From: Teredinibacter waterburyi
GTDB taxonomy: Bacteria; Pseudomonadota; Gammaproteobacteria; Pseudomonadales; Cellvibrionaceae
Direction: 5' to 3'
DNA length: 64,000 nt
Assembly (NCBI RefSeq): GCF_001922985.1
Contig: NZ_MRUH01000019.1
Span: 1 to 64,000, forward strand
In this document: positions 40,296-48,405 of the stretch, piece by piece
Numbering within the stretch: position 1 is the first letter of the stretch
Layout of the letters: each line of letters opens with the position of its first letter
The notes under the pieces: generated by a model
Databases searched by the model: none
What the model was told of the DNA's origin: nothing
Seen by the model: only the letters and a program-made list of their open reading frames with translations
Translations under genes and position numbers: made by a program

Positions 40296-41987
40296 ATGAG
40301 CAGAAAAATTAGTGGTGCAGAATACCCCTTGGCAAAAATATTCAGTTCGGACTTTGAATATGTCATTCCTTCCTATCAGCGTCCTTATGCTTGGACGGTA
40401 GATCAGGCTTCAGAACTATTCGATGATCTTTTTGATTTTCACTCGTCAGAGCCAGATGAAGGATATTTTCTGGGAAGTATTGTGCTGATTAAGCAAGAAG
40501 GCCTCCCTTACTCTGAGGTTATCGATGGTCAGCAAAGACTTACAACTCTGACAATATTGTTGTCTATGCTTGCATTCAATATGCAAGGAAAGCAGCGCGA
40601 CACGCTTTGCAAGTATATTTTAGAGCCGGGTAACGAGTTTGAAGGATTAGAGCCAAAGCCGAGGCTTACTTTACGTGAGCGAGATAAAGCATTTTTCCTC
40701 AAGTACGTGCAAGAACTCAAGTTTGATGAACTGTTTGCGCTCGACGACAAAGGCGTTGATAACGAATCTCGCTTGAATATTAAAAAGAATGCGCTGCTGT
40801 TCAAAAATCGTGTAGCTAAATCGTTAGATGATGATCCTGAGCGCATAAAAGGCTTTGTCGCATTTTTACTGCAAAGATGCTTTTTGGTGGCAGTTTCTAC
40901 GCCAAGCCAGCAATCAGCCTTTAGAGTATTTTCGGTAATGAATAGCCGAGGGTTAGACCTTCAGCCAACAGATATTATAAAAGCCGACATTATTGGTAAA
41001 TTGCAATCCGACCAAGAGCGTGAAGATTACAATGAACGTTGGGAAGATATGGAGGTAGAGCTAGGGAGAGGAGGATTTAATGACCTTTTTACCTATGTTC
41101 GAATGATATATGCCAAGGAAAAAGCCAAGCGGTCTTTGTTAGATGAATTTCGGGAGCATGTACTCAAAAAAATCCCAGAACCCGATAAGTTGATTTCTGA
41201 GATATTGGAACCCTATGCGAACGCTCTAGCGATAGTACGACAAAGCTCGTATGAAGCAGTCTCCCACGCGGAAGACGTGAACAAATACCTTCGCTGGTTG
41301 AATCGAATTGATAATTCAGACTGGATTCCTACAGCGATTAGGTTTTTATCGGATAAGAAAAATGACCCAGAATATGTGGCTTGGTTCTTTGAGCGCTTAG
41401 AGCGTTTAGCCGCGTATATGCATATTTGCGCGTTAAACATTAATGAGCGCATTGAACGTTACAATAAAGTTGTTTCTGTCTTAGAGTCACCGCACTCGCT
41501 TACCTCTCCAGTGCCAGAGATTGAGCTTTCCGATACAGAAAAAGAAAAGATGCGGGATGCTTTGGCCTGCAATATTTATGAGCTAACTCCTCGTCGTCGT
41601 AATTATTTAATACTGAGATTGGACGCCTTCATGTCAGATGGTGCGGCATCTTACGACCCAACAGTGCTTACTATTGAGCATGTCTTACCCCAAACCGTAG
41701 ACCCAGCCAGTGAATGGGCTTCATTATGGGCAGACCCGATTGAAAGAAAGCAATGGGTGCATAAGATTGCGAATCTTGTTCCTTTGAATAGACGACGAAA
41801 CTCCCAAGCGCAAAACTATGATTTCGCTAGAAAGAAAGAGGCTTACTTTTCTGGAAAAAAAGGCGTGTCATCATATGTTCTAACTACGCAAGTATTGAAT
41901 AGCCCTGCATGGACTCCAGACTATCTTGCCAAAAGGCAACAAGAATTGCTGGATGTTCTCGAAGACAATTGGAGGCTAAGAGCTTGA
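40296..41987 (+). CDS. DUF262-DUF1524 protein (GmrSD/SspE-type nuclease)
   Basis: This 563-residue single-chain protein has an N-terminal DUF262 domain (ParB-like NTPase) with YVIPSYQRPYAW (about 24-35) and the signature IDGQQRLTTL (about 75). The C-terminal DUF1524 His-Me finger nuclease carries IEHVLPQTVD (about 460) and NLVPLNRRRNSQAQN (about 500). This is the GmrS+GmrD arrangement of type IV enzymes that cut modified DNA, also used by SspE and BrxU. Motifs look intact. It lies 12 bp after mod and 1 bp before res, unusual because the type III pair is normally adjacent. Confidence 0.9.
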   Translation: MSRKISGAEYPLAKIFSSDFEYVIPSYQRPYAWTVDQASELFDDLFDFHSSEPDEGYFLGSIVLIKQEGLPYSEVIDGQQRLTTLTILLSMLAFNMQGKQRDTLCKYILEPGNEFEGLEPKPRLTLRERDKAFFLKYVQELKFDELFALDDKGVDNESRLNIKKNALLFKNRVAKSLDDDPERIKGFVAFLLQRCFLVAVSTPSQQSAFRVFSVMNSRGLDLQPTDIIKADIIGKLQSDQEREDYNERWEDMEVELGRGGFNDLFTYVRMIYAKEKAKRSLLDEFREHVLKKIPEPDKLISEILEPYANALAIVRQSSYEAVSHAEDVNKYLRWLNRIDNSDWIPTAIRFLSDKKNDPEYVAWFFERLERLAAYMHICALNINERIERYNKVVSVLESPHSLTSPVPEIELSDTEKEKMRDALACNIYELTPRRRNYLILRLDAFMSDGAASYDPTVLTIEHVLPQTVDPASEWASLWADPIERKQWVHKIANLVPLNRRRNSQAQNYDFARKKEAYFSGKKGVSSYVLTTQVLNSPAWTPDYLAKRQQELLDVLEDNWRLRA

Positions 41988-41988
41988 T

Positions 41989-44900
41989 ATGATGAAACTG
42001 CATTTTGAAGATGATCTCGATTACCAGAAAGCCGCGATTGATTCAGTCGTTAACCTGTTTAAAGGGCAAGAAATTTCTCGCTCCGAATTTACTGTTACCT
42101 TTCAGGCGGATTCCAGCCCTAATTTTTCATTAGGCATGGAAGAAAGTCAGCTTGGTATTGGTAACAGGCTCTTACTGGTGGACGAAGAGATTGAAGAAAA
42201 CCTTCGCAGAACTCAGTTAACCAATGGCTTGCGCCCCTCAGAAAAGCTCGCCAGCGGTGACTTTACTGTAGAGATGGAAACGGGCACGGGTAAAACTTAC
42301 GTTTACCTTCGCACCATATTTGAGCTGAATAAAAATTATGGCTTCACCAAGTTTGTGATTGTTGTGCCATCCGTTGCCATTAAAGAAGGTACATACAAAA
42401 CCCTGCAAATTACCCAAGAGCATTTTGAAGGCTTGTACCCAAAGGCCAAGGGCTATGAATATTTTCTCTATAATTCGTCAAAGCTCGGTCAGGTGCGTAA
42501 CTTTGCCACCAGCTCCAACATCCAAATCATGGTGACTACGGTCGGTGCCATTAATAAAAAGGATGTAAACAACCTCTATAAAGAAAACGAGAATACTGGT
42601 GGTGAAAAGCCCATTGACCTAGTTCGCGCCACTAATCCGATAATTATCGTGGATGAGCCACAAAGTGTTGATGGCGGCCTAACGGGTAAAGGGAAGGAAG
42701 CGCTAACGGCAATGAATCCGCTTTGTACCTTGCGATATTCCGCTACCCATATCGATAAACACCATATGGCTTTCCGCCTAGACGCGGTGGATGCCTATGA
42801 ACGTGGTTTAGTGAAGCAAATCGAAGTGGCTTCATTACAAATCGATAGCGGTAATAACAAGCCCTACATCCGTTTGGAGTCCACCAGTAACAAAAAAGGT
42901 TCCATCACCGCCAAGGTCGAAATTGATGTTCAGCGTGGCAAAAATATTAAACGTGAATTCTTAACTGTTGAAGATGGTGATGATCTTGAGCAAATCACTA
43001 ATCGTGCGATCTACGAAAACATGCAAATCGGCACGATTACTTGCGCCTCTAAGAATAAGAAAGGGGGCAATGAGTCTATCGAGGTCAAAGGTGATGGTTT
43101 TGATCAAACGCTCAATGTCGGCGAAGCCATTGGCGGTGTAGACCCAGATGAAATTAAGCGCCTGATGATACGCCGAACGATCAAAGAGCATTTTGATAAA
43201 GAGCTAACCTTTGCCGCCAACAAGCAGCCCATCAAAGTATTGAGCCTCTTCTTTATTGATAGTGTTGAGCACTACCGCCAATATGATGAAAACGGCAATA
43301 TTGTTCTTGGTAAATATGCCAAGATGTTTGAGGAAGAATATCGCAAACTGGCGAAGTCGGCGGATTATCAAAGCCTTTTTAAAGAAATTGATTTGGATAC
43401 TGATGCCTCTGAAGTTCACAACGGTTATTTCTCTATCGACAAAAAAGGGAAATCAGTAGAAACAGCAGAAAACAATCAAGCAGGCCGAGATAACGCAGAA
43501 CGTGCATACAGCTTGATTATGAAAGAAAAAGAGAAGCTGCTTAGCTTTGACACTAAACTGAAATTCATCTTTTCTCACTCAGCCCTGAAAGAAGGCTGGG
43601 ATAATCCCAATGTGTTCCAGATATGTACCTTACGTGATATGGGCAGCGAGCGAGAGCGCCGCCAGACGCTTGGGCGTGGGTTACGTTTATGCGTAGATCA
43701 AAGCGGCATGCGCTTACGTGGCAATGAAATTAATACACTGACCGTAATCGCTACGGAAAACTACGAAAAGTTTGCTGAAAATCTACAAAAAGAGATCGAG
43801 CAAGATACAGGTATACGGTTCGGCATTGTTGAAGAACACCAATTTGCGGATATCAGAGTCGTATCCGAGTCTGGCGAGCCGCACGCACTTGGTTTTGAGC
43901 AATCTAAAAAAGTATGGCAGTTCTTAAAAGACGAGAACTTCGTTGATGCTAAAGGCAAGGTTCAAGATACACTCCGAGCAGCATTAAAAGATGGCACTTT
44001 TGAACTACCAGAAGAGATTAAACAAGAGCTTATTGAAACGCATGGTGAAGCACAGGCAGGGATAGTAGCGTCTGATATTCAAGGTGTGTTGCGAAAACTT
44101 GCTGGCAAGTTGGATATCAAAAACGCTGATGATCGTAAGATTATTCGGACTCGGGAAGCCGTGCTGGAATCCGATGAGTTCAAGGCGCTCTGGGAACGCA
44201 TTAAATACAAAACAACGTATCGCGTCGAGTTTGATAATCTAAAACTTATCAACGATTGCGCTGAAGCTATTCGATCATGCCCTCCAATCACTAAAACCCG
44301 CGCACAATTTCGCAAAGCAGATATTGCAATTGGTAAAGGTGGTGTGACAGCAGATGAAACCTCCGCATCGGGATTCACCTCAATCCATGAAAACGATATT
44401 GAACTGCCAGATATCATTACTGACTTGCAGGATAAAACTCAGTTAACGCGCAAAAGTATCGTGCAGATACTTCGTGATAGCCGAAGGCTTCAAGACTTCA
44501 CACGTAACCCCCAGCAGTTTATGGACTATTGTTCAGAAGCGATCAACCGAACTAAGCGCTTAGCGTTAGTAGACGGTATTCGCTACACCCAAATAGGCGA
44601 AGAGCATTACTACGCTCAAGAGCTGTTCCAGCAGGAAGAGCTAAAGGGCTATTTGAAGAACACGCTGGAAACCAATAAGTCCGTTTACACGCACGTAGTC
44701 TATGACTCAGCGGGTGTAGAAAAAACCTTCGCCGAAGACTTGGAAAAGAACGAAAAAGTGAAGGTTTACGCCAAGCTGCCTGCTTGGTTCAAAGTGCCTA
44801 CACCACTCGGAACCTATAACCCAGACTGGGCAGTAGTAGTTGAAGACGAAGGCGAGGAAAAACTCTACTTCGTTGTCGAGACTAAAGGCAGTACATGGTG

Positions 44901-45039
44901 GGATGATCTTCGCCACCTTGAAGGCGCAAAAATTAAATGTGGAGAAAAACATTTCGAAGAAATAGCAAAAGAAACTGAAAACCCAGCTAAGTACATCAAA
45001 TCTACCGACGTCGATGGAATGATGGGATACGTGGATTAA
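41989..45039 (+). CDS. Type III-like restriction subunit (Res), helicase-nuclease
   Basis: This 1016-residue SF2 ATPase has Walker A METGTGKTYVYLR (about 100), DEPQ-type motif II VDEPQSVDGG (about 222), RYSATHID motif III, and a C-terminal motor half with GWDNPNVFQICTL and RRQTLGRGLRL. The C-terminal PD-(D/E)xK nuclease reads YNPDWAVVVEDEGEEKLYFV followed by VETKGS (about 943-968), giving the D, E and K catalytic residues. Length and order match type III Res. With Mod it would recognise an unmethylated asymmetric site and translocate before cutting. The start is ATG 41989, two bases after the DUF262 gene. Confidence 0.9.
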   Translation: MMKLHFEDDLDYQKAAIDSVVNLFKGQEISRSEFTVTFQADSSPNFSLGMEESQLGIGNRLLLVDEEIEENLRRTQLTNGLRPSEKLASGDFTVEMETGTGKTYVYLRTIFELNKNYGFTKFVIVVPSVAIKEGTYKTLQITQEHFEGLYPKAKGYEYFLYNSSKLGQVRNFATSSNIQIMVTTVGAINKKDVNNLYKENENTGGEKPIDLVRATNPIIIVDEPQSVDGGLTGKGKEALTAMNPLCTLRYSATHIDKHHMAFRLDAVDAYERGLVKQIEVASLQIDSGNNKPYIRLESTSNKKGSITAKVEIDVQRGKNIKREFLTVEDGDDLEQITNRAIYENMQIGTITCASKNKKGGNESIEVKGDGFDQTLNVGEAIGGVDPDEIKRLMIRRTIKEHFDKELTFAANKQPIKVLSLFFIDSVEHYRQYDENGNIVLGKYAKMFEEEYRKLAKSADYQSLFKEIDLDTDASEVHNGYFSIDKKGKSVETAENNQAGRDNAERAYSLIMKEKEKLLSFDTKLKFIFSHSALKEGWDNPNVFQICTLRDMGSERERRQTLGRGLRLCVDQSGMRLRGNEINTLTVIATENYEKFAENLQKEIEQDTGIRFGIVEEHQFADIRVVSESGEPHALGFEQSKKVWQFLKDENFVDAKGKVQDTLRAALKDGTFELPEEIKQELIETHGEAQAGIVASDIQGVLRKLAGKLDIKNADDRKIIRTREAVLESDEFKALWERIKYKTTYRVEFDNLKLINDCAEAIRSCPPITKTRAQFRKADIAIGKGGVTADETSASGFTSIHENDIELPDIITDLQDKTQLTRKSIVQILRDSRRLQDFTRNPQQFMDYCSEAINRTKRLALVDGIRYTQIGEEHYYAQELFQQEELKGYLKNTLETNKSVYTHVVYDSAGVEKTFAEDLEKNEKVKVYAKLPAWFKVPTPLGTYNPDWAVVVEDEGEEKLYFVVETKGSTWWDDLRHLEGAKIKCGEKHFEEIAKETENPAKYIKSTDVDGMMGYVD

Positions 45040-45055
45040 TGAAGAGGCCTTATCC

Positions 45056-45391
45056 ATGAGTTCGTATACAGACAATATGACCGAAAAAGAGTGGGAGGCA
45101 TTTTGCGAAATAATGCTACGCCATCATTATGGCCAACCCAATTTTTGGTCAGTTCCTGATAAAGATAGCGGAGATTTTGGAATAGAGTTTTATACGGCGG
45201 ATGGAACGATTTTTCAGTGTTACTACCCTGACTTATCTGCAGACATGAAAAAATATAAACAAAAAATACAGAAAAAAATTAATGATGATTTGAAGAAGCT
45301 GAAGGAGTACGAGGCAGGCATTGGTGGGATGCTTGGTGATATAAAGGTAAAGCAATGGGTATTAGCCGTGAAACACTCTATCAGTATCTAA
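45056..45391 (+). CDS. Short REase-like protein, probably truncated
   Basis: The 111 residues have an N-terminal restriction-endonuclease-like segment: EWEAFCEIMLRHHYG, then DSGDFGIEFYTADGTIFQCY, with the acidic residue, E and Q-C of a variant D-ExQ site. A Lys-rich coiled stretch (KKYKQKIQKKINDDLKKLKE) follows. The protein ends right after KQWVLAVKHSISI, where related proteins would be expected to continue, so it looks cut short. It begins 16 bp after res and is the last gene of the operon. Confidence 0.5.
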   Translation: MSSYTDNMTEKEWEAFCEIMLRHHYGQPNFWSVPDKDSGDFGIEFYTADGTIFQCYYPDLSADMKKYKQKIQKKINDDLKKLKEYEAGIGGMLGDIKVKQWVLAVKHSISI

Positions 45392-45579
45392 AGAAGTATT
45401 AAATCTGCGTCAATTATCGTTTTAACATATTAACGCACAGTGGGTTAGTGTAGTAATTCTTCATCATTGCTTGGCAATCAGCCTGAATTTTCAGAAAGCA
45501 TCAATATTTTCATTTATTTTGTAACGCATTCGTTATTTAACGCCATGAAGAAGTAACGCATTCTTCATCGAGAGGTAAT

Positions 45580-46218
45580 ATGATAATTGGAATAGTTTCC
45601 CAAAAAGGTGGCGTTGGTAAAAGCACGTTAACCCGACTGATTGCACGAGAATACGCAATTAATAGCTGGATGGTTAAAATTGCCGATATGGACTCAAAGC
45701 AAGGCACATCCACACGCTGGAATATGCTGAGAAATGAGCATCAAGTTGAACCCATCGTTAAGGTAGAGCAATACAGAAGCGTGAATGACGCAGTATCAGA
45801 TTATAACAAAGGTGACTTTCACCTCCTTATATTTGATGGTGCGCCTGCCGCTAGCAAAGAAACCTTGTCTATTGCCAAGCACTCAGACCTGCTCATTCTG
45901 CCTACTGGAATATCCTCGGATGACTTAGAGCCAACCGTCAGGCTTGCACATGAATTAGTAAAAAATGGCATTCAGCATAAACAGATTGTTATTGTATTTT
46001 GTCGTGTGGGTGACTCGTTGCCAGAAATTGAAGAAGCTAGAAACTACATTTCAATGGCGGGTTACTTTGCGATTGATTCTTCGTTGTCAGAGCGTGTTGC
46101 TTATCGTCGAGCGCAAGATAGCGGAAGGTCGGTTACAGAAACCACGTTTGGCTCACTCAATAAAAAAGCGGCTTTGTTAGTGCAGGAAATTGTCAATCAC
46201 TCGAAAAAACTGTCGTAA
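45580..46218 (+). CDS. ParA-family ATPase
   Basis: This 212-residue member of the ParA/MinD group has the deviant Walker A KGGVGKST at residue 9, the switch I region ADMDSKQGTSTRW (about 37-50), and IFDGAPAASKE as the Walker B region. Its small size and lack of an HTH N-terminus mark it as a class Ib-like (orphan/plasmid type) ParA. On islands such proteins stabilise the excised circle or position DNA. A ribosome binding site (GAGAGG) precedes the ATG. The partner gene downstream (11 bp) is damaged. Direct repeats that could act as parS were not found. Confidence 0.82.
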   Translation: MIIGIVSQKGGVGKSTLTRLIAREYAINSWMVKIADMDSKQGTSTRWNMLRNEHQVEPIVKVEQYRSVNDAVSDYNKGDFHLLIFDGAPAASKETLSIAKHSDLLILPTGISSDDLEPTVRLAHELVKNGIQHKQIVIVFCRVGDSLPEIEEARNYISMAGYFAIDSSLSERVAYRRAQDSGRSVTETTFGSLNKKAALLVQEIVNHSKKLS

Positions 46219-46229
46219 AGGATTAGGCT

Positions 46230-46472
46230 ATGAATCATGTAAAAATACCACCGCCACCGAAAAAGCCGTCTGGAAAGGGCTTGCCGCCGCCAGCTACCGA
46301 AGCTAGCACCAACCTGAACAAAAGCATGGAGGGCGACTTTGTTGCCTTTAATTTTCGTGTGCCTGCCGAATTCAGAAAGAATGTACGACAATACGCGCTT
46401 GATAATGACACGACTGCGGTACGGATCACGCCTAACCCTGCGTCGCTTTGCTCCTTGCCCTTTACTTCGTAA
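46230..46472 (+). pseudogene. Truncated ribbon-helix-helix-like ParA partner
   Basis: The N-terminus is proline-rich (IPPPPKKPSGKGLPPPA). VAFNFRVPAEFRKNVRQYAL looks like the start of an RHH-like fold. From about residue 61 the sequence (AVRITPNPASLCSLPFTS) no longer fits and runs into a hairpin, so the gene seems interrupted by a deletion or insertion. In intact relatives the helical part would continue. It sits in the position of a centromere-binding partner of ParA. Confidence 0.5.
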
Positions 46473-46498
46473 AGCCTAGCAAAAGGAGTTCGCAAAGC
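46445..46498. repeat. Imperfect hairpin at the broken 3' end of the ParA partner
   Basis: GCTTTG...CTCCTT...GC...CTTTAC pairs with GTAAAG...GC...AAGGAG...CAAAGC around a TTC loop. The unpaired extra bases are all on the right arm. It could be a remnant of a mobile element end. It holds the stop codon of the truncated gene. Confidence 0.5.
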
Positions 46499-46763
46499 TC
46501 ACAAAATGGTTTATTTCTTTGTTTAATTTTTTGGTTAGTTGCGTGGCTTGAGGTAATCAGTATTTTTTGAGTATGTTGCTCTGTATTGGATTTGGCAAAA
46601 CAAAGAATGCGCGGAAAGGGAGTAGCATCACGCTTGGTCAGAGCTTATCGCTGGTGCGATTTTTACAAATTCTGCACCTTGCATAATAAAACTATTTAAT
46701 CTCGCTCAGTGAGCTTGTTTGGTGGGGTCGTGAAGGCATTAAACGGTAGGAAATTTAGTAAGG
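46473..46763. other. Intergenic region in island
   Basis: This 291-bp, AT-rich stretch lies between the truncated ParA partner and the convergent minus-strand gene. Apart from the right arm of the hairpin at 46445-46498 I see no repeat, terminator or gene. Confidence 0.5.
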
Positions 46764-47051
46764 TTACGTTTGGGGCGTTGTCGATCTTTTTCCTCGTAGT
46801 AAATCTTCCCCGTGAATAAGATGAAGCGCGAGTTTTTCTAATTCGGTGTTTTGATCTTCGCTGGTTAACTCATGGAGATAGCGCAGTCCTTCCGCACCCC
46901 GCCAAACATAGCTTCCACGAACACCCAGCTTTTCACCTCGGATGGTGACTTGCGCCCCGCTATCCATAAACGCCACATCAATGAACAGCGGTTCTTGATT
47001 TTCAATGAGTAGGGAGCGATGTATATCATTCAGCTTGATCAATTTGGGCAT
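46764..47051 (-). CDS. Hypothetical protein, 95 aa
   Basis: This small protein starts MPKLIKLNDIHRSLLIENQE and is followed by a beta-rich middle (DSGAQVTIRGEKLGVRGSYV) and a helical C-terminal part (LHELTSEDQNTELEKLALHL). GGGAG lies about 10 bases before the ATG, so translation is likely. It is the last of four minus-strand genes that read away from attR, 74 bp after the previous stop. No family is recognised. Confidence 0.6.
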   Translation of the reverse strand: MPKLIKLNDIHRSLLIENQEPLFIDVAFMDSGAQVTIRGEKLGVRGSYVWRGAEGLRYLHELTSEDQNTELEKLALHLIHGEDLLRGKRSTTPQT

Positions 47052-47125
47052 GGCCTGTTACTCCCACCAGCTTTAGATCAGGAGGCAAGCCGCCTAGAGT
47101 CTGACCTGCCATTTTACCAACAATG

Positions 47126-47281
47126 TTATTTTGGTTTTCTGGCTTTCTTTGCAATGCCGCTTGCCTTGAGGGCAGCTGCCATTGCTTTAGCTAATGATGC
47201 TTTGGGGTCAGCTTCATTGGGCAATATCGTATGTTGTTTCTCTTGCGGAGACAGTATTTTAGGTTTTTGAGGCTCTGTCAT
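47126..47281 (-). CDS. Hypothetical protein, 51 aa
   Basis: The ATG at 47281 is preceded by AAGGAG 7 bases upstream and overlaps the end of the preceding gene by 23 bp, a sign of coupling. A longer reading from 47311 is less likely. The product is basic at its C-terminus (MAAALKASGIAKKARKPK) and helical. It may be a nucleic-acid-binding or partner peptide; the function is unknown. Confidence 0.5.
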   Translation of the reverse strand: MTEPQKPKILSPQEKQHTILPNEADPKASLAKAMAAALKASGIAKKARKPK

Positions 47282-47522
47282 CGTTGGACTCCTTGCGATT
47301 ATCCTCATCAATATCTATTTCTTCATCGGGAGTTAGATCTTCGATGATCATTTTACCGTCTTTATCCGACTTACCAGAGGCTAATTGATCAGGCTCTTTA
47401 AGATGGCGTTTACGGCGCATTTCTTCCATAGCTCGACGCGCAGCAGCGAGGGCTTTTTCCTCATCGGATTTACCCTTCAGCTTTTCGTTCTGCTTGTCTT
47501 TGATCTGTTTTATATCCGCCAT
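47259..47522 (-). CDS. Hypothetical charged protein, 87 aa
   Basis: It begins MADIKQIKDKQNEKLKGKSD at 47522, 1 bp after the stop of the GNAT-like gene, with TAAGAGG upstream. Residues 1-45 form a Lys/Glu/Arg-rich helix (ARRAMEEMRRKRHLKEP) and the C-terminal 35 residues are acidic and probably disordered (LTPDEEIDIDEDN). That bipolar charge is seen in adaptor or antitoxin-like proteins, but no HTH or RHH fold is visible. Operon position between the acetyltransferase-like and 51-aa genes suggests joint function. Confidence 0.55.
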   Translation of the reverse strand: MADIKQIKDKQNEKLKGKSDEEKALAAARRAMEEMRRKRHLKEPDQLASGKSDKDGKMIIEDLTPDEEIDIDEDNRKESNDDRASKT

Positions 47523-47523
47523 G

Positions 47524-48039
47524 TCATAACCTCTTGATGCAGCAATCCTGCCCACTTATATAACTAAATCCAAAACTCACATAGTAATCTCTTACCGCTG
47601 CATTGACAGGATGCATGATTTTTAAGTGGTTCGCTCCCAGTAATGTACCGTAGGCAGTTAATGCCACCAACATGGTTTCCACTAACCGAATGTCCGTCAC
47701 AGGGGCTTTTTCGATATAGTCGAGACGCAAGCCTGTTCCTGCATAGGTGGGTCTACCGAGTGATAACCCCGCGAGCTTGTTGTTTTTCCATGCCGCTGCT
47801 TCAAATCGTTTCGGAAACTTCATCTTCCATTCTTGCAGAGTATTTGGCCAATCCCAATCTTTAATACGGTTTGGTTGCTTATCCCATTGCTTGAAAGCCG
47901 CATAGGTCGAGTTATCCACCAATTTGAGCTTGATGCTTGGATCATCAAACACCTGATTGGCGCTCTTTAAGGCATCAAGCCGTAATTTGTTATAGCGTTG
48001 CTCCAGTTCCTCACGCATCCGTAAGTGTAAGCCTGTCAT
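47524..48039 (-). CDS. GNAT-like protein, 171 aa
   Basis: The C-terminal half resembles an acetyltransferase fold: ETMLVALTAYGTLLGANHLK followed by AAVRDYYVSFGFSYISG, the alpha4/beta6-7 part of GNATs. The usual acetyl-CoA loop R/Q-x-x-G-x-G/A is not evident, so catalytic activity is uncertain. The N-terminal 60 residues (EELEQRYNKLRLDALKSANQ) are helical. AGGGGA lies 6 bases before the ATG. It is the first gene of the minus-strand operon near attR. GNAT toxins occur in toxin-antitoxin pairs, but the antitoxin order and fold seen here do not match the known type. Confidence 0.55.
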   Translation of the reverse strand: MTGLHLRMREELEQRYNKLRLDALKSANQVFDDPSIKLKLVDNSTYAAFKQWDKQPNRIKDWDWPNTLQEWKMKFPKRFEAAAWKNNKLAGLSLGRPTYAGTGLRLDYIEKAPVTDIRLVETMLVALTAYGTLLGANHLKIMHPVNAAVRDYYVSFGFSYISGQDCCIKRL

Positions 48040-48282
48040 CCGTATTCCCCTTTGATGAAAAGGCTCGATTATAGCGGGAAGGGCGCTTGCATTCTGCGAT
48101 ATGGTGCGCCAATCGAGGGCTCAATTCCCTGAGTGGGAACTGGCTTAACTCGCCATTGCTTGCGTCTGGTGCCGCTTCTCCCGCAAGATGGCTTTGTCAG
48201 TGCGTGTTACTGATTCTTTTAGGTGTCGTGCGAAAATAGTGCGAATGTAATCGCCTAAGTCATTGATTTAGTTGGTAATGTG

Positions 48283-48303
48283 AAGTCCTCTCCTGGGCAC
48301 CAT
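48283..48303 (+). repeat. attR: repeat of tRNA-Leu 3' end
   Basis: These 21 bases match 31431-31451 at 20 positions and mark the right end of the island. Two GTGCGAA copies 11 bp apart (48228-48234, 48239-48245) lie just inside and may be integrase arm-binding sites. Confidence 0.85.
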
Positions 48304-48405
48304 ATTCAGTTATCCCATACTTTTGCCGGCAAAAATCTCTTTATATTGCTGCTACATATATTACCCACTCCGGCAGGCCCAACAGTACAAACCCACAAAA
48401 GGTGT

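Larger units (their letters stand above)
31452..48303. mobile_element. Genomic island integrated at tRNA-Leu(CAG)
   Basis: This 16.9-kb segment lies between the two copies of the tRNA 3' end. It carries an integrase remnant next to the tRNA, a damaged XRE regulator, a small excisionase-like HTH protein, a restriction operon, ParA with a truncated partner, and small unknown genes near attR. The DNA is visibly richer in A/T than the flanking core. With the integrase broken the island is probably no longer self-mobile. A typical conjugation module is absent, so it was mobilised by integration/excision or in trans. Confidence 0.85.

Noticed and set aside
34259-45039. Canonical DISARM or BREX system
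   Set aside because: No DUF1998 (DrmB), PLD DrmC, PglZ or BrxC/PglY genes are present; only the SNF2 helicase and methyltransferase are shared themes.
46429-46545. Possible integron attC site (GCCTAAC followed by a bulged hairpin)
   Set aside because: The left core fits RYYYAAC, but no matching GTTRRRY lies at a symmetric distance; the nearest, GTTAGTT at the right, breaks the consensus. There is no integron integrase or cassette array.
47259-48039. GNAT toxin with RHH antitoxin (TacAT-like)
   Set aside because: The 87-aa partner has no ribbon-helix-helix pattern, gene order is reversed, and the acetyl-CoA loop is not evident.
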